Positions 16,805 through 26,409 of a DNA stretch of 64,000 nucleotides are shown one piece after another (the stretch's first letter is position 1; each line of letters starts with the position of its first letter). The notes beneath the pieces are model-generated. The model had not been told where the DNA came from. It did no database searches and worked only from the letters and a program-made list of their open reading frames with translations. This stretch comes from Ignavibacteriales bacterium. Its GTDB lineage: Bacteria; Bacteroidota; Ignavibacteria; Ignavibacteriales; Melioribacteraceae. Position numbers and translations under genes: made by a program. The stretch lies in the NCBI GenBank assembly GCA_020061355.1, contig JAGUYK010000039.1, forward strand, positions 1-64,000. The letters run 5' to 3'.

Positions 16805-17950
16805 TTAATGAGACAATACTTTCGAAATTCCAATTCCCGGATCATCAGTCAATACGACCTTACCGTCAATAACTTTTGTCCCTTCAAACGGATCGTTACT
16901 TATTAGGAGAGCACCATCCAGATCTGCCCACTGAATGCCGGGAGATAATTGAGATACAGCGGAAATACCACACGATGTTTCCGTCATACAGCCGAGCATC
17001 ACCTGCATACCGAGTGATTTGGCAAGGGTCATCATTTTATGAGCTTCGCGCAATCCGGTACATTTCATCAGTTTTATATTTATTCCTGAGTAAACGCCGT
17101 AGGCTTTAATTACATCCGGAATACGTTGAACAGATTCGTCACCAAAAGTCGGAAGCGGACTTTTTTCTGTAAGCCATGCCATATCTTCAATCATCTCTTT
17201 CGGCATTGGTTGTTCAACCATTTTAACGTTTCTTTCGTTCAGCCAGTTTATCATATCGAGAGCAAAAAATTTATCTTTCCATCCCTGGTTTACATCAACT
17301 ACTAAAGGTTTATCGGTAACCGAACGGATAGTTTCAATCATTTCTTTATCCGTATCACGTCCAAGTTTTACTTTCAAGACTTTATATTCATCAGCCTCTT
17401 TTACTTTCTGCTTAACAACTTCACTTGTATCAATACCAATAGTAAATGATGTGAACGGTGTTTTATCTTTATCAAAACCCCATATTTTGTACCAGGGTTT
17501 ACCAATCAACTTACCAACAATATCATGAAGCGCAATGTCTACCGATGCTTTGGCTGCAGGATTCAACGGGTCAATGCTATCAACATATTCAAGTATATTT
17601 TCAACTTCGAATGGATCTTTGAATTGCGACAAATCAACTTTGGATAAAAATCTGGATGCAGTCTCATGCGATTCGCCTAAGTAAGGCGGCATTGATGCTT
17701 CACCGTAGCCGATTGTTCCATCATATTCAATTTGTGTTAACATTACAGGTGTTGTTGTTCTGGAACTGGTAGCTAATGTAAAAACGTGTTTCAGTTCTAA
17801 GGTGTAAGGTTTGAATGTGAGTTTCATATTAGAATTCTTCTTTATGATATTTATGCTTTTTGCAAAACTGCTGGTATTTAATCCACCTGCTAATATTGTT
17901 CCGCCAATTAAGCTGCTAGTTAAAATAAATTTCCTGCGATTATGTTTCAT
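16805..17950 (-). CDS. Dipeptide epimerase (enolase superfamily), Tat-exported
   Basis: This 381-aa enolase-superfamily enzyme has the residues of L-Ala-D/L-Glu epimerases: VLKVKLGRD (KxK base), VVDVNQGW (metal Asp), MVEQPM (metal Glu), TFGDESV (metal Asp) and INIKLMKCTG (second Lys base). Such enzymes convert L-Ala-D-Glu from wall stem peptides into L-Ala-L-Glu. The N-terminus MKHNRRKFILTSSLIGG looks like a twin-arginine signal, which would put the epimerase in the periplasm or make it a lipid-free exported enzyme. The ATG overlaps the preceding gene's TAA by one base (TAATG), so translation is coupled to the NlpC/P60 peptidase that would generate its substrate. Confidence 0.88.
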   Translation of the reverse strand: MKHNRRKFILTSSLIGGTILAGGLNTSSFAKSINIIKKNSNMKLTFKPYTLELKHVFTLATSSRTTTPVMLTQIEYDGTIGYGEASMPPYLGESHETASRFLSKVDLSQFKDPFEVENILEYVDSIDPLNPAAKASVDIALHDIVGKLIGKPWYKIWGFDKDKTPFTSFTIGIDTSEVVKQKVKEADEYKVLKVKLGRDTDKEMIETIRSVTDKPLVVDVNQGWKDKFFALDMINWLNERNVKMVEQPMPKEMIEDMAWLTEKSPLPTFGDESVQRIPDVIKAYGVYSGINIKLMKCTGLREAHKMMTLAKSLGMQVMLGCMTETSCGISAVSQLSPGIQWADLDGALLISNDPFEGTKVIDGKVVLTDDPGIGISKVLSH

Positions 17951-19143
17951 TACATTTCTCCCCGATAAAACCTGTTCATCTTAACTGAAGAGATTCCGTT
18001 TTTATCGACAGAGTTTGGAATTCTTTTTGCTCTTCTAAAGTGTTTTAATCGGTACTCATTAAAATTATCCGCATTTCTATCGAATGAATTTATCTTCACC
18101 ATCCCGGCAGCATGAATATATTTGTAATCACCAAGATAAATTCCGACGTGTGTAATTCTTTCTTTTGTTGAATCTGTAGCAGGAGCTCCGAAGAATAGAA
18201 GATCGCCAGCAATTAGTTTATCAAATCCATTCTGTGTATCTATTAACTCGCCCTGTTCAGCTTGCTGTGAAGCATCACGGGCAAGTACAATTCCGTTTAG
18301 TAAAAAAACTGTTTTAGTGAATCCGCTGCAGTCCATACCCTTTGCTGAAGTGCCGCCCCAGAGATAGGGTACACCCATTAGTAAGTTAGCGGTTGATAAA
18401 ATATCTTCTCCAGTTGGATAATCCCTTTTCAGCCAGTCTGAAAACTTCATACACTCTTTCTTGTTAATAAATGCAATTCTCCCATCGGGATATTTTACTT
18501 TATAAAAATTGTTTTGTTCATCAAGTAATATTAAAATATTTCCAGCTGTTAAATCAGAAACACGGGGTGATGAATTATCCGGTTGGGTATATGAAAAACC
18601 ATATTCATTCAGATAAATTATTTTATCGGCTGTAAGCCATTCGTCAAGCTGATTTTTTGACATCGGCATAATTCCATCGTCATCAACCCATGAAATGTAG
18701 TCATCCGGTGTTTGGATCAAAAAGAAACCCGATTTTTTTTTGAAAATTTTTACCGGAGTTCCCATCAATGCTTGTGTAGCCAGTTCTGCAGCATGATCCG
18801 GCTTGGATCTTATATTTGCAACGGATAAGTTTACTATACCATAAATATTCTCACCCAATTCTTCTGCCGGTAATATTTTTATTTCATCTTTTAATTCTAA
18901 TCCAAGGGCTTTTATACCGGCAAATAGCTTCTCTTTAGCTCCGGTCATGTTTGTTTCTCCCGATAATGTCAGCATTCCTAAGTTGTCTTCTGCAGTTACA
19001 TTAAATATTGCAACTCTTTTATCCGGGGCAAAGGAACTCTTAATCTCTTCAATAACTTTTGTAACAGAATTCATTTTTTCATCCTGAGCAAATAGATGAC
19101 AAGTAATTATTAAGAATACTATGAGACTTAGAATTTTTTTCAT
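17950..19143 (-). CDS. NlpC/P60 gamma-D-Glu-diamino-acid endopeptidase with SH3 domains
   Basis: The 397-aa protein has a signal peptide (ITCHLFAQ), an N-terminal region that includes a BON-like or SH3-like segment, two SH3b-type domains (about 100-230), and a C-terminal NlpC/P60 domain. MDCSGF holds the catalytic Cys272, HVGIYLGDYKYIHAAG holds the catalytic His, and YLWGGTSAKG precedes the Cys as in YkfC. YkfC-type enzymes cut L-Ala-gamma-D-Glu away from DAP, releasing the dipeptide acted on by the epimerase encoded immediately downstream (one-base overlap). It comes 50 nt after the AmpG-like gene. Confidence 0.88.
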   Translation of the reverse strand: MKKILSLIVFLIITCHLFAQDEKMNSVTKVIEEIKSSFAPDKRVAIFNVTAEDNLGMLTLSGETNMTGAKEKLFAGIKALGLELKDEIKILPAEELGENIYGIVNLSVANIRSKPDHAAELATQALMGTPVKIFKKKSGFFLIQTPDDYISWVDDDGIMPMSKNQLDEWLTADKIIYLNEYGFSYTQPDNSSPRVSDLTAGNILILLDEQNNFYKVKYPDGRIAFINKKECMKFSDWLKRDYPTGEDILSTANLLMGVPYLWGGTSAKGMDCSGFTKTVFLLNGIVLARDASQQAEQGELIDTQNGFDKLIAGDLLFFGAPATDSTKERITHVGIYLGDYKYIHAAGMVKINSFDRNADNFNEYRLKHFRRAKRIPNSVDKNGISSVKMNRFYRGEM

Positions 19144-19193
19144 AACGAATAACCTGCATCAATTATTTTTTAATAAAAATTTGATGTTGAAAA

Positions 19194-21041
19194 TTACTTC
19201 ACTTCTTTTTTCTTTCCAAAATCAGAATCCAGCGGAATAAATTTAGTAATAATGAATGCCGGTATTGTTGCAATGCAAACCCATACGAAAAAGTGCTGGT
19301 AACCGATTATTTCCTGCAGCCATCCGCTGAACATTCCGGGTATCATCATACCAAGCGCCATAAAACCTGTTGTAATTGCAAAGTGAGCTGTTTTATGCAT
19401 TCCTACCGAAACGTAGATCATAAATAACATATAAGCAGTAAAACCAAATCCATATCCGAATTGTTCTATGGCAACACATAGACTGATAATAAAGAACGAG
19501 TCCGGCATTGCATATGAAAGATATACATAAACTGTGTTAGGAAGATTGATTGCAATAAGCATCCACCAGAGCCAATATTTTAATCCGTTTCGCGAAGCAA
19601 GAAACCCTCCGAGTATTCCACCTAATGTAAGTCCTATAATCCCGATCGTACCGTAAATTATTCCTACATCACCGGTTGTAAGTCCGAGCCCTCCGGTTTC
19701 TCTAACATCCAATAAAAACGGGGATGCAAGTTTAACAAGCTGTGATTCGCCCAAACGGTAAAGAAGAAGGAATGCTAATATTATTCCGATTCTTTTTTTC
19801 TTAAAGAATAATGCAAATGTTCTGAAGAATTCTCCGAATACACTTTTGTTTTCCTTTTGGACTGCAGGCATATCGGATTTTGGATACGGAAGAATGAATT
19901 TATGATAAATAAAAAAGAGAACAAACATTCCTGTGAGGACTATGAATGTTATTGTCCATGCAAGAGGAATATTGCCCGAACGTGCTTGAAATGCTGCAAA
20001 AGCTTCACGCTTAAGTTTCGGGTCCAGCTGTATAACAGCTAATGCAGGTTTGTTCCAATTCAATTCGTTGAAAACAAAACGTACTCCTTCTTTAATCTCT
20101 ATGCTTTTGTCCCCACTTTCAATCCCAAAGTTGACTACTATTTCTTCTCCTGCTGCGGGTTTGTTGGATAAGTGCATCGAAACTAAAGCTGCATTACCTG
20201 CAAGATCGCTGTATGGAATTACTTTTTTCTCGGGTCCGAATGTATCGGCAAGAAATTTTTCCAGCCAGGAGGTTTCTTTCTTCTCCTGAACTGCTATTCT
20301 TGTTTTTTCATCTTCATAAAATTTGTTTGCAATATTCCAATCTTTGGCAAATTTCTTAAGCGAATCGATTTTTTCCTTCGGCTGATTTTGCGTGTCAATA
20401 GAAATAAATGGTTCGGATACAATTATTCTAAGATCACCTGCTGCCGGAACAACTTTTAATGACTCCGGCTGAACCATTTGAACAATACCTGCCTGAGGCA
20501 TAGCTTTGATTGAAATATCAACCGGGGGCAGACCCGTATTGCTTTCAAAGAAGCCGGCAAGAATTATGAGCAATCCCTGCCCGGTTATCATTGCAAGTCT
20601 GTAAAAAGTGCTTCGAATCCCGACGAAGAATGCCTGGTCGTGTTCGGATAATCCGAGCATGTAAAATCCATCAGCAGCAATATCGTGTGTGGCGGAACTA
20701 AAAGCGAGGAGCCAGAAAAATGCAAGTGTATACTGGAAAAAATTCGGAATAGGAATGGTAAATGCAACTCCCGCAAGTCCTGCGCCTATAAACAGCTGCA
20801 TGATAATAATCCAAAGTCTTTTTGTTTTAAGTAGATCAACAATGGGGCTCCACAACGGTTTTATAACCCACGGCAGATAAAGCCAGCTTGTGTAGAGTGC
20901 AATATCAGCGTTTGATATTCCCAATCTTTTGTACATAATCACTGAAACGGTCATTACAACCACATAAGGAATCCCTTCCGCATAATACAAGGATGGAACC
21001 CAGGTCCATGGATTTCTATAAGCAGATTTTTGTTTGGTCAT
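19194..21041 (-). CDS. ampG: AmpG-like MFS muropeptide permease with a large periplasmic insertion
   Basis: The N-terminus (NPWTWVPSLYYAEGIPYVVV) and the WVIKPLWSPIVDLLKTKR loop are AmpG/MFS signatures. AmpG imports GlcNAc-anhydroMurNAc and its peptides into the cytosol. Hydrophobic helices occupy about residues 20-165 and 360-605. Between them, about 166-357 is a soluble segment of roughly 190 residues containing beta-rich stretches and the acidic/basic helix around SLKKFAKDWNIANKFY. E. coli AmpG (491 aa) lacks such a domain. Position 48 nt after the amino-sugar kinase and upstream of NlpC/P60 supports muropeptide import. The exact ligand is not proven by sequence. Confidence 0.85.
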   Translation of the reverse strand: MTKQKSAYRNPWTWVPSLYYAEGIPYVVVMTVSVIMYKRLGISNADIALYTSWLYLPWVIKPLWSPIVDLLKTKRLWIIIMQLFIGAGLAGVAFTIPIPNFFQYTLAFFWLLAFSSATHDIAADGFYMLGLSEHDQAFFVGIRSTFYRLAMITGQGLLIILAGFFESNTGLPPVDISIKAMPQAGIVQMVQPESLKVVPAAGDLRIIVSEPFISIDTQNQPKEKIDSLKKFAKDWNIANKFYEDEKTRIAVQEKKETSWLEKFLADTFGPEKKVIPYSDLAGNAALVSMHLSNKPAAGEEIVVNFGIESGDKSIEIKEGVRFVFNELNWNKPALAVIQLDPKLKREAFAAFQARSGNIPLAWTITFIVLTGMFVLFFIYHKFILPYPKSDMPAVQKENKSVFGEFFRTFALFFKKKRIGIILAFLLLYRLGESQLVKLASPFLLDVRETGGLGLTTGDVGIIYGTIGIIGLTLGGILGGFLASRNGLKYWLWWMLIAINLPNTVYVYLSYAMPDSFFIISLCVAIEQFGYGFGFTAYMLFMIYVSVGMHKTAHFAITTGFMALGMMIPGMFSGWLQEIIGYQHFFVWVCIATIPAFIITKFIPLDSDFGKKKEVK

Positions 21042-21089
21042 TAAAATAATTCCGGAAAAAATTTAGTAATTTTTTTTTTGTAGAATACC

Positions 21090-22013
21090 CTATAACTTTG
21101 TCTTAGCCATTAAAACCGCACCAATTTCTGGCGGATTTTCAGCCTGAGTAATTTTTACTTCGGGTGTGTGCAATTCAATCTTTGCTTTGAACATTTTAGA
21201 ATATAAATTATCTATTGTAATTGTTCCGCCTACCAGACACAATTTCATTGCCTCATCACCTATTAGGTTAATCATAGATTTCACATGTAGAATAAGCTGA
21301 TCCGATTCCTCTTCTAAAATTTTTATTGCTACCTCATCATTGTTTTGAGCAGCTTCAATAACTTTCGGAGCAAATGCAGCAAGGTCAAAGTTATTTCGAT
21401 AGACCTCGGTAATTAATTGAGATGAATCATTAATTCCGAAATCACGTTTTAATAATTCACTCATCAGAGTTTTTGCACCTCTTCCGTCAAATTCTTTTGC
21501 AACTTCATTCAATCCTTTTCTACCTATTGTATTACCGCTCCCCTCATCGCCTAATAACCTGCCAAATCCACCAACCCTAAATATATTATTCGATTGATTT
21601 TTACCGAAGATTATTGATCCTGTACCTGCAATCAGCAATGCGCCGGGACCTCCGGAAAAAGCGCCTTCGAGTGCAATACGGGCATCACTATCAACGTTGA
21701 ATGTTTTGAAATCATAACCCTTTTTACCGGAGAACTGAATGAAGTCGTTTTTCAATTTCAATGCGTCACTCTCTCTGCCCGCTCCGGTCGTTCCGATAAA
21801 AATTGAAGCTATGTCATCAGGTAAAATTCCAAGGTTTGAAGTTGATTCCAGAATTAGTGAAAGAATATTTTCGGAAACAAGTTCGGTTCCGATAATCAGA
21901 AAATTTGAAGGACCGCCCTGGCAGTCATATAAAGGAATTAAATCAAAATCAGTTACAACACATTTTGTTTTTGTACCGCCGCCATCCAGACCGATTAAAT
22001 ATTTTTTTCCCAC
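21090..22013 (-). CDS. GlcNAc/MurNAc kinase of the BadF/BadG/BcrA/BcrD family
   Basis: This 307-aa ASKHA-fold sugar kinase starts with YLIGLDGGGTKTKCVVTD (phosphate-1 loop). It continues with LLIAGTGSI near residue 128, GGFGRLLGDEGSGN near 147, and an adenosine motif LCLVGGT near 260. Eukaryotic NagK and the clostridial MurK, which phosphorylates both GlcNAc and MurNAc, belong to this family. With murQ nearby and no anmK in the window, a dual kinase feeding MurNAc-6-phosphate to MurQ and GlcNAc-6-phosphate to the NagA/NagB steps is likely. Specificity is inferred from context. Confidence 0.88.
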   Translation of the reverse strand: MGKKYLIGLDGGGTKTKCVVTDFDLIPLYDCQGGPSNFLIIGTELVSENILSLILESTSNLGILPDDIASIFIGTTGAGRESDALKLKNDFIQFSGKKGYDFKTFNVDSDARIALEGAFSGGPGALLIAGTGSIIFGKNQSNNIFRVGGFGRLLGDEGSGNTIGRKGLNEVAKEFDGRGAKTLMSELLKRDFGINDSSQLITEVYRNNFDLAAFAPKVIEAAQNNDEVAIKILEEESDQLILHVKSMINLIGDEAMKLCLVGGTITIDNLYSKMFKAKIELHTPEVKITQAENPPEIGAVLMAKTKL

Positions 22014-22061
22014 GTTCGACTTGAAATAATTATTTGTAATAGAAACTTAGTTAAATTGAGA

Positions 22062-24737
22062 CTAATTGTTCATGTATTTCAGATAATCTAAAATGCCAAG
22101 ATAGATTTTATATGCCATATCAGTACGGAAATTATCATCCGCAAGTTTTTCCTCATCTTCAGCATGCGACATAAAAGCCTGCTCGACCAGGATTGAGGGC
22201 ATTTCGGACATTCGCGTTACCCTGTAATTAAATGAGCCCACGGTACCAAATGGTTTAAGGTCCAATTCAATTAATCTTTTATAAATATTCTCTGCCAGCG
22301 GTGCCCAAAACGGATTATGATAAAATGTACATGTACCGGAAGCGCCTAAGAATTCAGTGACCGGCTCGCTTGCATTTGCATGAATACTTAAATGAAGATT
22401 TGCATCGGAGTTTGTTGCTATCTCTCTTTTACTGAGAAGTGTCATGTCTTTATCCGAGTCCCTCACCTGCAGAACTTCCGCACCAAATGTTTTGAAAAGT
22501 TCTTCCATTTTCTTTGACAAATCTAAATTTATTTCCTTTTCCTTTAATCCGGATAATCCAATAGCGCCTGTGTTGCTTCCGCCATGTCCCGCTTCAATTG
22601 AAATTTTTATTCCTTTCAGAGGTAGAGGATTTTCTAAATCATATTTGGGCGGATACTTGAGTTTAAAAATCAATTCCTTTCCGTTCGGTTTCAGTTCGTA
22701 TCCCCATATTTTGGAAGTTTTTAAGTTGACGAAAATTTTGTATGTCTCTTTTGTTGCCTGCTGCCAGGTTAATTCTTCAATGTATCGTGGTTCAGTTCTA
22801 TGGATAATCCATGTGCTGCTTGTTTTAACACCATATAAATTAATGGTAATCCTATTCTGTTCGGGATCCGCAAAAACGTCATACGGAACGTTTTCTAAAT
22901 ACGGGATTCGTATTATATCGGCTGTTTCCGTGGGGTAACATGTAATTGGATTTATAAAATATGATGGGGTAACGGAACCATCCGGAATTTCTTTTACAAA
23001 CTCCCTACTTATATAACCTTCTTCAATGTCGTTAAGGTAGATGCGATAATAGTCGCCGAAGATTCCGTTTGATTTTAGTATCACATCTTTCGGTAATTCA
23101 TTTCTGATAGGTGCTCCTAATCTTATAGGCGCAAGCGTAAAATTGAAGATAGAATTATTCTGAGTTGTAGTTAACAATGGGAAATCGCCAAAGTCTTTTA
23201 TGAGCAAGTAGTAACCAGAATTTTTCTCAACCGGTTTTTGATCGGATTCTATATCATTCGGTTTTAAGACTAACTTAATATTGTACTTCTGATTTTTAAC
23301 AAAATTATTTAATGGTATCTGAATCTCATAGCGGCTGAAAGTAGAAAAATCTTTTCTGCGGCATTCAAATAAAAATGCACCCGGGTTAATTTCAACGAAT
23401 CCATTTTGAGATTTTGAACCGTTGAATGAGACGGTTAAAAAATCCTTGGGCATTAAAGTCAGATTTTCTACCGGTTGAATTGAGTTTTCATGGATTGCCA
23501 AATTGGTATCAATAATTGAAGGATCTTTCTTTTTGAATAAAACCCGATCTTCATAAATAGCTGACTGTCCGTTTTCGCTTTTTACTTCTGCTCTTATTTT
23601 ATTTAATCCTTCGTTCAGTTTTATTTTCTTAAAGAAAACACCGGTTTTGTAGATGTGCACCGGTTCATCATTAATTAAAACATCTGATGGATAATTTGTT
23701 CTGCAGAGCAAATTGTAAATATTGTTGCTCGTAATTTTTTCGAATGGCCTGCGGAACTCTACCCACGTTCCGTACCGGCTTATTCTATCATCCGGATGCA
23801 GAAGATAGTTATATGGAATTACCCAATCGGCTTTAGAAAGATTAAATGTATTGCCGCCGATTTTTATTTTAATTGAATCACTTTTATCCGTTAGCCAGAA
23901 ATTTACTTTTTTATCGGGAGTTATTTGTTTTATTCTGTTCTCATTCAAAATGACAATATTTTCATTGTTATCAGCTACCTCGGAAAGATTCAGGCGGAAA
24001 AAATGTTCCGGTGAGATTCTTCTTATATATTGAGTCAAAAGTTTCTCTGATGTGCTGATGTTAATGTACGTATTGCCGGTTATGGAGTAATTCGCGTTTT
24101 CATCAATAAGAAAATCTACTATTCCGGTTTTTAAATAGTTTTCGATAATCTCGCTATTTGCATTGTTTAACTTCCGGTGTGCAGACATAATTAGGAAAGG
24201 TTTTAACAGCATACTTTCAACAACTATATTCTCAAACAGATCGTTTTCTTTTACCGACGAGAAATCGATGCCGGAGAAATAGAAGCCATCCAGATTACAA
24301 TTTTTTACTAACTGATATGTGTTGTTTTTTATGGTTACCAATTCGGAAGGGCTTATTTCACGTTTATTATTCTCTTCCAAATTAATATCAAGCAATAATC
24401 GTATTCCATTTTGATGAGCCAATTCACCGGCAATTGAAACGAGTTCAAGATAAGTTAAGTGGTCACTAGACGGACTGGACATCCACTGAAAAGTATTAAA
24501 ACCATAAATTACAGCATCATAATTTTGTTTCGATATCGAGTTAAATTCTTCTGTGACTTTATCTTTAATTTTATCCCATTGTGAAGTATCTGACTTCTCC
24601 AATTTTAGAAAGTAAATTCTGTCTTTATAATGATCGGGTCTTTCTATTGAGGGCACTTTATTCTGGCTTGGTATATAGACTGTAGAACAGGCAAAAGTTA
24701 GGAAAAGAAGTAATGGAAGAGCAACAAACTTTTTCAT
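22062..24737 (-). CDS. Amidase_3 lipoprotein with an N-terminal GHL10-like domain lacking its acidic motif
   Basis: The 891-aa protein has a lipobox (LTFAC, Cys17). Residues about 35-260 resemble the TIM-barrel of GHL10 proteins, but the diagnostic GIHFDDYF motif is replaced by GFYFSGIDF, so that domain is probably not a working glycosidase. Middle regions are beta-rich with an SH3-like part. From about residue 680 comes an Amidase_3 domain: ISIEAGHGGSNTG (zinc His), KEKEINLDLSKKMEELF, LHLSIHANAS (zinc His) and PSILVEQAFMS (catalytic Glu). It should release stem peptides from peptidoglycan in the periplasm. It follows the GHL10 gene by 124 nt and precedes the kinase by 48 nt. Confidence 0.87.
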   Translation of the reverse strand: MKKFVALPLLLFLTFACSTVYIPSQNKVPSIERPDHYKDRIYFLKLEKSDTSQWDKIKDKVTEEFNSISKQNYDAVIYGFNTFQWMSSPSSDHLTYLELVSIAGELAHQNGIRLLLDINLEENNKREISPSELVTIKNNTYQLVKNCNLDGFYFSGIDFSSVKENDLFENIVVESMLLKPFLIMSAHRKLNNANSEIIENYLKTGIVDFLIDENANYSITGNTYINISTSEKLLTQYIRRISPEHFFRLNLSEVADNNENIVILNENRIKQITPDKKVNFWLTDKSDSIKIKIGGNTFNLSKADWVIPYNYLLHPDDRISRYGTWVEFRRPFEKITSNNIYNLLCRTNYPSDVLINDEPVHIYKTGVFFKKIKLNEGLNKIRAEVKSENGQSAIYEDRVLFKKKDPSIIDTNLAIHENSIQPVENLTLMPKDFLTVSFNGSKSQNGFVEINPGAFLFECRRKDFSTFSRYEIQIPLNNFVKNQKYNIKLVLKPNDIESDQKPVEKNSGYYLLIKDFGDFPLLTTTQNNSIFNFTLAPIRLGAPIRNELPKDVILKSNGIFGDYYRIYLNDIEEGYISREFVKEIPDGSVTPSYFINPITCYPTETADIIRIPYLENVPYDVFADPEQNRITINLYGVKTSSTWIIHRTEPRYIEELTWQQATKETYKIFVNLKTSKIWGYELKPNGKELIFKLKYPPKYDLENPLPLKGIKISIEAGHGGSNTGAIGLSGLKEKEINLDLSKKMEELFKTFGAEVLQVRDSDKDMTLLSKREIATNSDANLHLSIHANASEPVTEFLGASGTCTFYHNPFWAPLAENIYKRLIELDLKPFGTVGSFNYRVTRMSEMPSILVEQAFMSHAEDEEKLADDNFRTDMAYKIYLGILDYLKYMNN

Positions 24738-24861
24738 TTTGTACTCCCGATGATTATGATACTATCTAAAAGGGAATTTATTACTCGTAAAATTTATAAT
24801 GGATTTGAGAAAATTCAGAATAAATAATTCTTTTGCAATTAGAAAAATAAATTATTACCAC

Positions 24862-26409
24862 TCATTGTTTTACCTTACGGAAAGTTGGTAAACTCTCATT
24901 ACTAATTCTATCTACCGACGAAACTGCAATTTCCTTAAGATCAAACTTTCCGATTATTTCTTCGCCGTCTGCGTTTATAAATTTATATTCGGAAGTTAAT
25001 GGAATTTCATAAGAAAAAGTATCGCTATTTACAATCGTATAATCCCATCTGTTATTATACTTGAAATAAATAACCCATCGAAATACTTTGCTCTTATCTT
25101 CCATATCCCATCTAACTCTAATTTTCTCGTTTTCATTAGAGATATTTACTGTAGGAGACTTAGGGATTGAATTATTAAACCAATTTGTTTTTGGGATTAA
25201 TGCCGGTCTTTTGTAAGGACCATTTACAATTGCATCGGATAATTCTTTAAAATCGAGTAAGGGACCGGCACTCCAGCAGATATTACCCGGTGATTCCGGC
25301 AGCATTCCCCTTACAATCATAATCTGATTGATTGCCTCTTGAGAATTTATTTCGTTGTTCTCCCTAACAATATTAATACCGGGCCAGAAATGTTTCCCTT
25401 TTTTATTTTCATTTTTCCACCAGCCTAATAACACCGGAAAGCTTTGCTGAATAGAACTGATTTTCCAGTAAAGCTGTGGTGACCAATAATCGACCCATCC
25501 TTCATTAATCCATAATTTTGCATCGGCAAATAATTTATCGTACTGATCAAATCCTTCAACGGATTCAGGATTTTTAGGCCGCCAGATTCCAAACGGGCTT
25601 AATCCGAATTTTACATTTGGTTTAATCTGCTTAATACCGGTATAAATTCTTTGAATGAAAACGTTAATATTATGACGCCGCCAATCTGCTTTGCTTAAAC
25701 TTCCACCGTTAGCCAAATAATTATTCCAGCTTTGTTGATCCGGAAAATCTTCATCATCATTGTAAGAAGGGTAGGGATAAAAATAATCATCGAAGTGAAT
25801 CCCGTCTATATCATATCTTCGTGTAATATCCATAACGACATTGAAAGAGTGATTCTGGGCTTCTTCTTTACTAGGGTCGAGCCACCAGTAACCTGATTTC
25901 AAACTTACAACCCAATCCGGATGTTTTTTTACAACAGAATATTCTGAAATTTCTCCACCCTGAGTATGGTGAGCCCTGTAGGGATTCAACCAGACGTGCA
26001 ATTCCATTCCTCGTTTATGAGCTTCATCAATCCAGAATTCAAGCGGGTCGTAATAAGGATCGGGAGCTTTTCCCTGAATTCCTGTAAGATAATATGACCA
26101 TGGCTCAAGGTCACTTTTATAGAGGGCATCGCATTGAGGTCGTGCCTGGAAAATTATAGCATTTAAGTTATCTCCCTTAAGTTTATCCAGAATACTGATT
26201 GCTTCATTTTTTTGTTCTTCAGTAGAAAGATCTCTTTTACTGGGCCAGTTAATGTTGGCTACCGTTGCAATCCATGCACCGCGGAATTCCCGCTCTACTT
26301 TTGGTATATCCTGTATTATACTTTCAGGTTGGTCTACTTTAACTGAACTGCAGCCCGAAAAAAACACTAATAATATCGTAACTGTTTTAATTATTCTTTT
26401 TATTTTCAA
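24862..26409 (-). CDS. GHL10 (DigH-like) glycoside hydrolase, lipoprotein
   Basis: This 515-aa protein has a lipobox FFSGC (Cys20) and a complete GHL10 domain (about 40-400): EFRGAWIATVANINWPS, PWSYYLTGIQGKAPDPYYDPL, ELHVWLNPYRAHH, YDIDGIHFDDYFYPYPS and KFGLSPFGIWRPK. E. coli DigH of this family cleaves glycan strands that amidases have stripped of peptides. A C-terminal FN3/Ig-like part follows. It is the first gene of the minus-strand salvage operon, just upstream of an amidase gene, which matches the amidase-then-DigH order of action. It is a paralogue of the T9SS-secreted protein at 30,711. Confidence 0.9.
   Translation of the reverse strand: MKIKRIIKTVTILLVFFSGCSSVKVDQPESIIQDIPKVEREFRGAWIATVANINWPSKRDLSTEEQKNEAISILDKLKGDNLNAIIFQARPQCDALYKSDLEPWSYYLTGIQGKAPDPYYDPLEFWIDEAHKRGMELHVWLNPYRAHHTQGGEISEYSVVKKHPDWVVSLKSGYWWLDPSKEEAQNHSFNVVMDITRRYDIDGIHFDDYFYPYPSYNDDEDFPDQQSWNNYLANGGSLSKADWRRHNINVFIQRIYTGIKQIKPNVKFGLSPFGIWRPKNPESVEGFDQYDKLFADAKLWINEGWVDYWSPQLYWKISSIQQSFPVLLGWWKNENKKGKHFWPGINIVRENNEINSQEAINQIMIVRGMLPESPGNICWSAGPLLDFKELSDAIVNGPYKRPALIPKTNWFNNSIPKSPTVNISNENEKIRVRWDMEDKSKVFRWVIYFKYNNRWDYTIVNSDTFSYEIPLTSEYKFINADGEEIIGKFDLKEIAVSSVDRISNESLPTFRKVKQ

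Noticed and set aside
22444-22938. 164-aa open frame on the plus strand
   Set aside because: It lies inside and antisense to the amidase gene at 22,062-24,737, which has full domain support. It shows no motif of its own.
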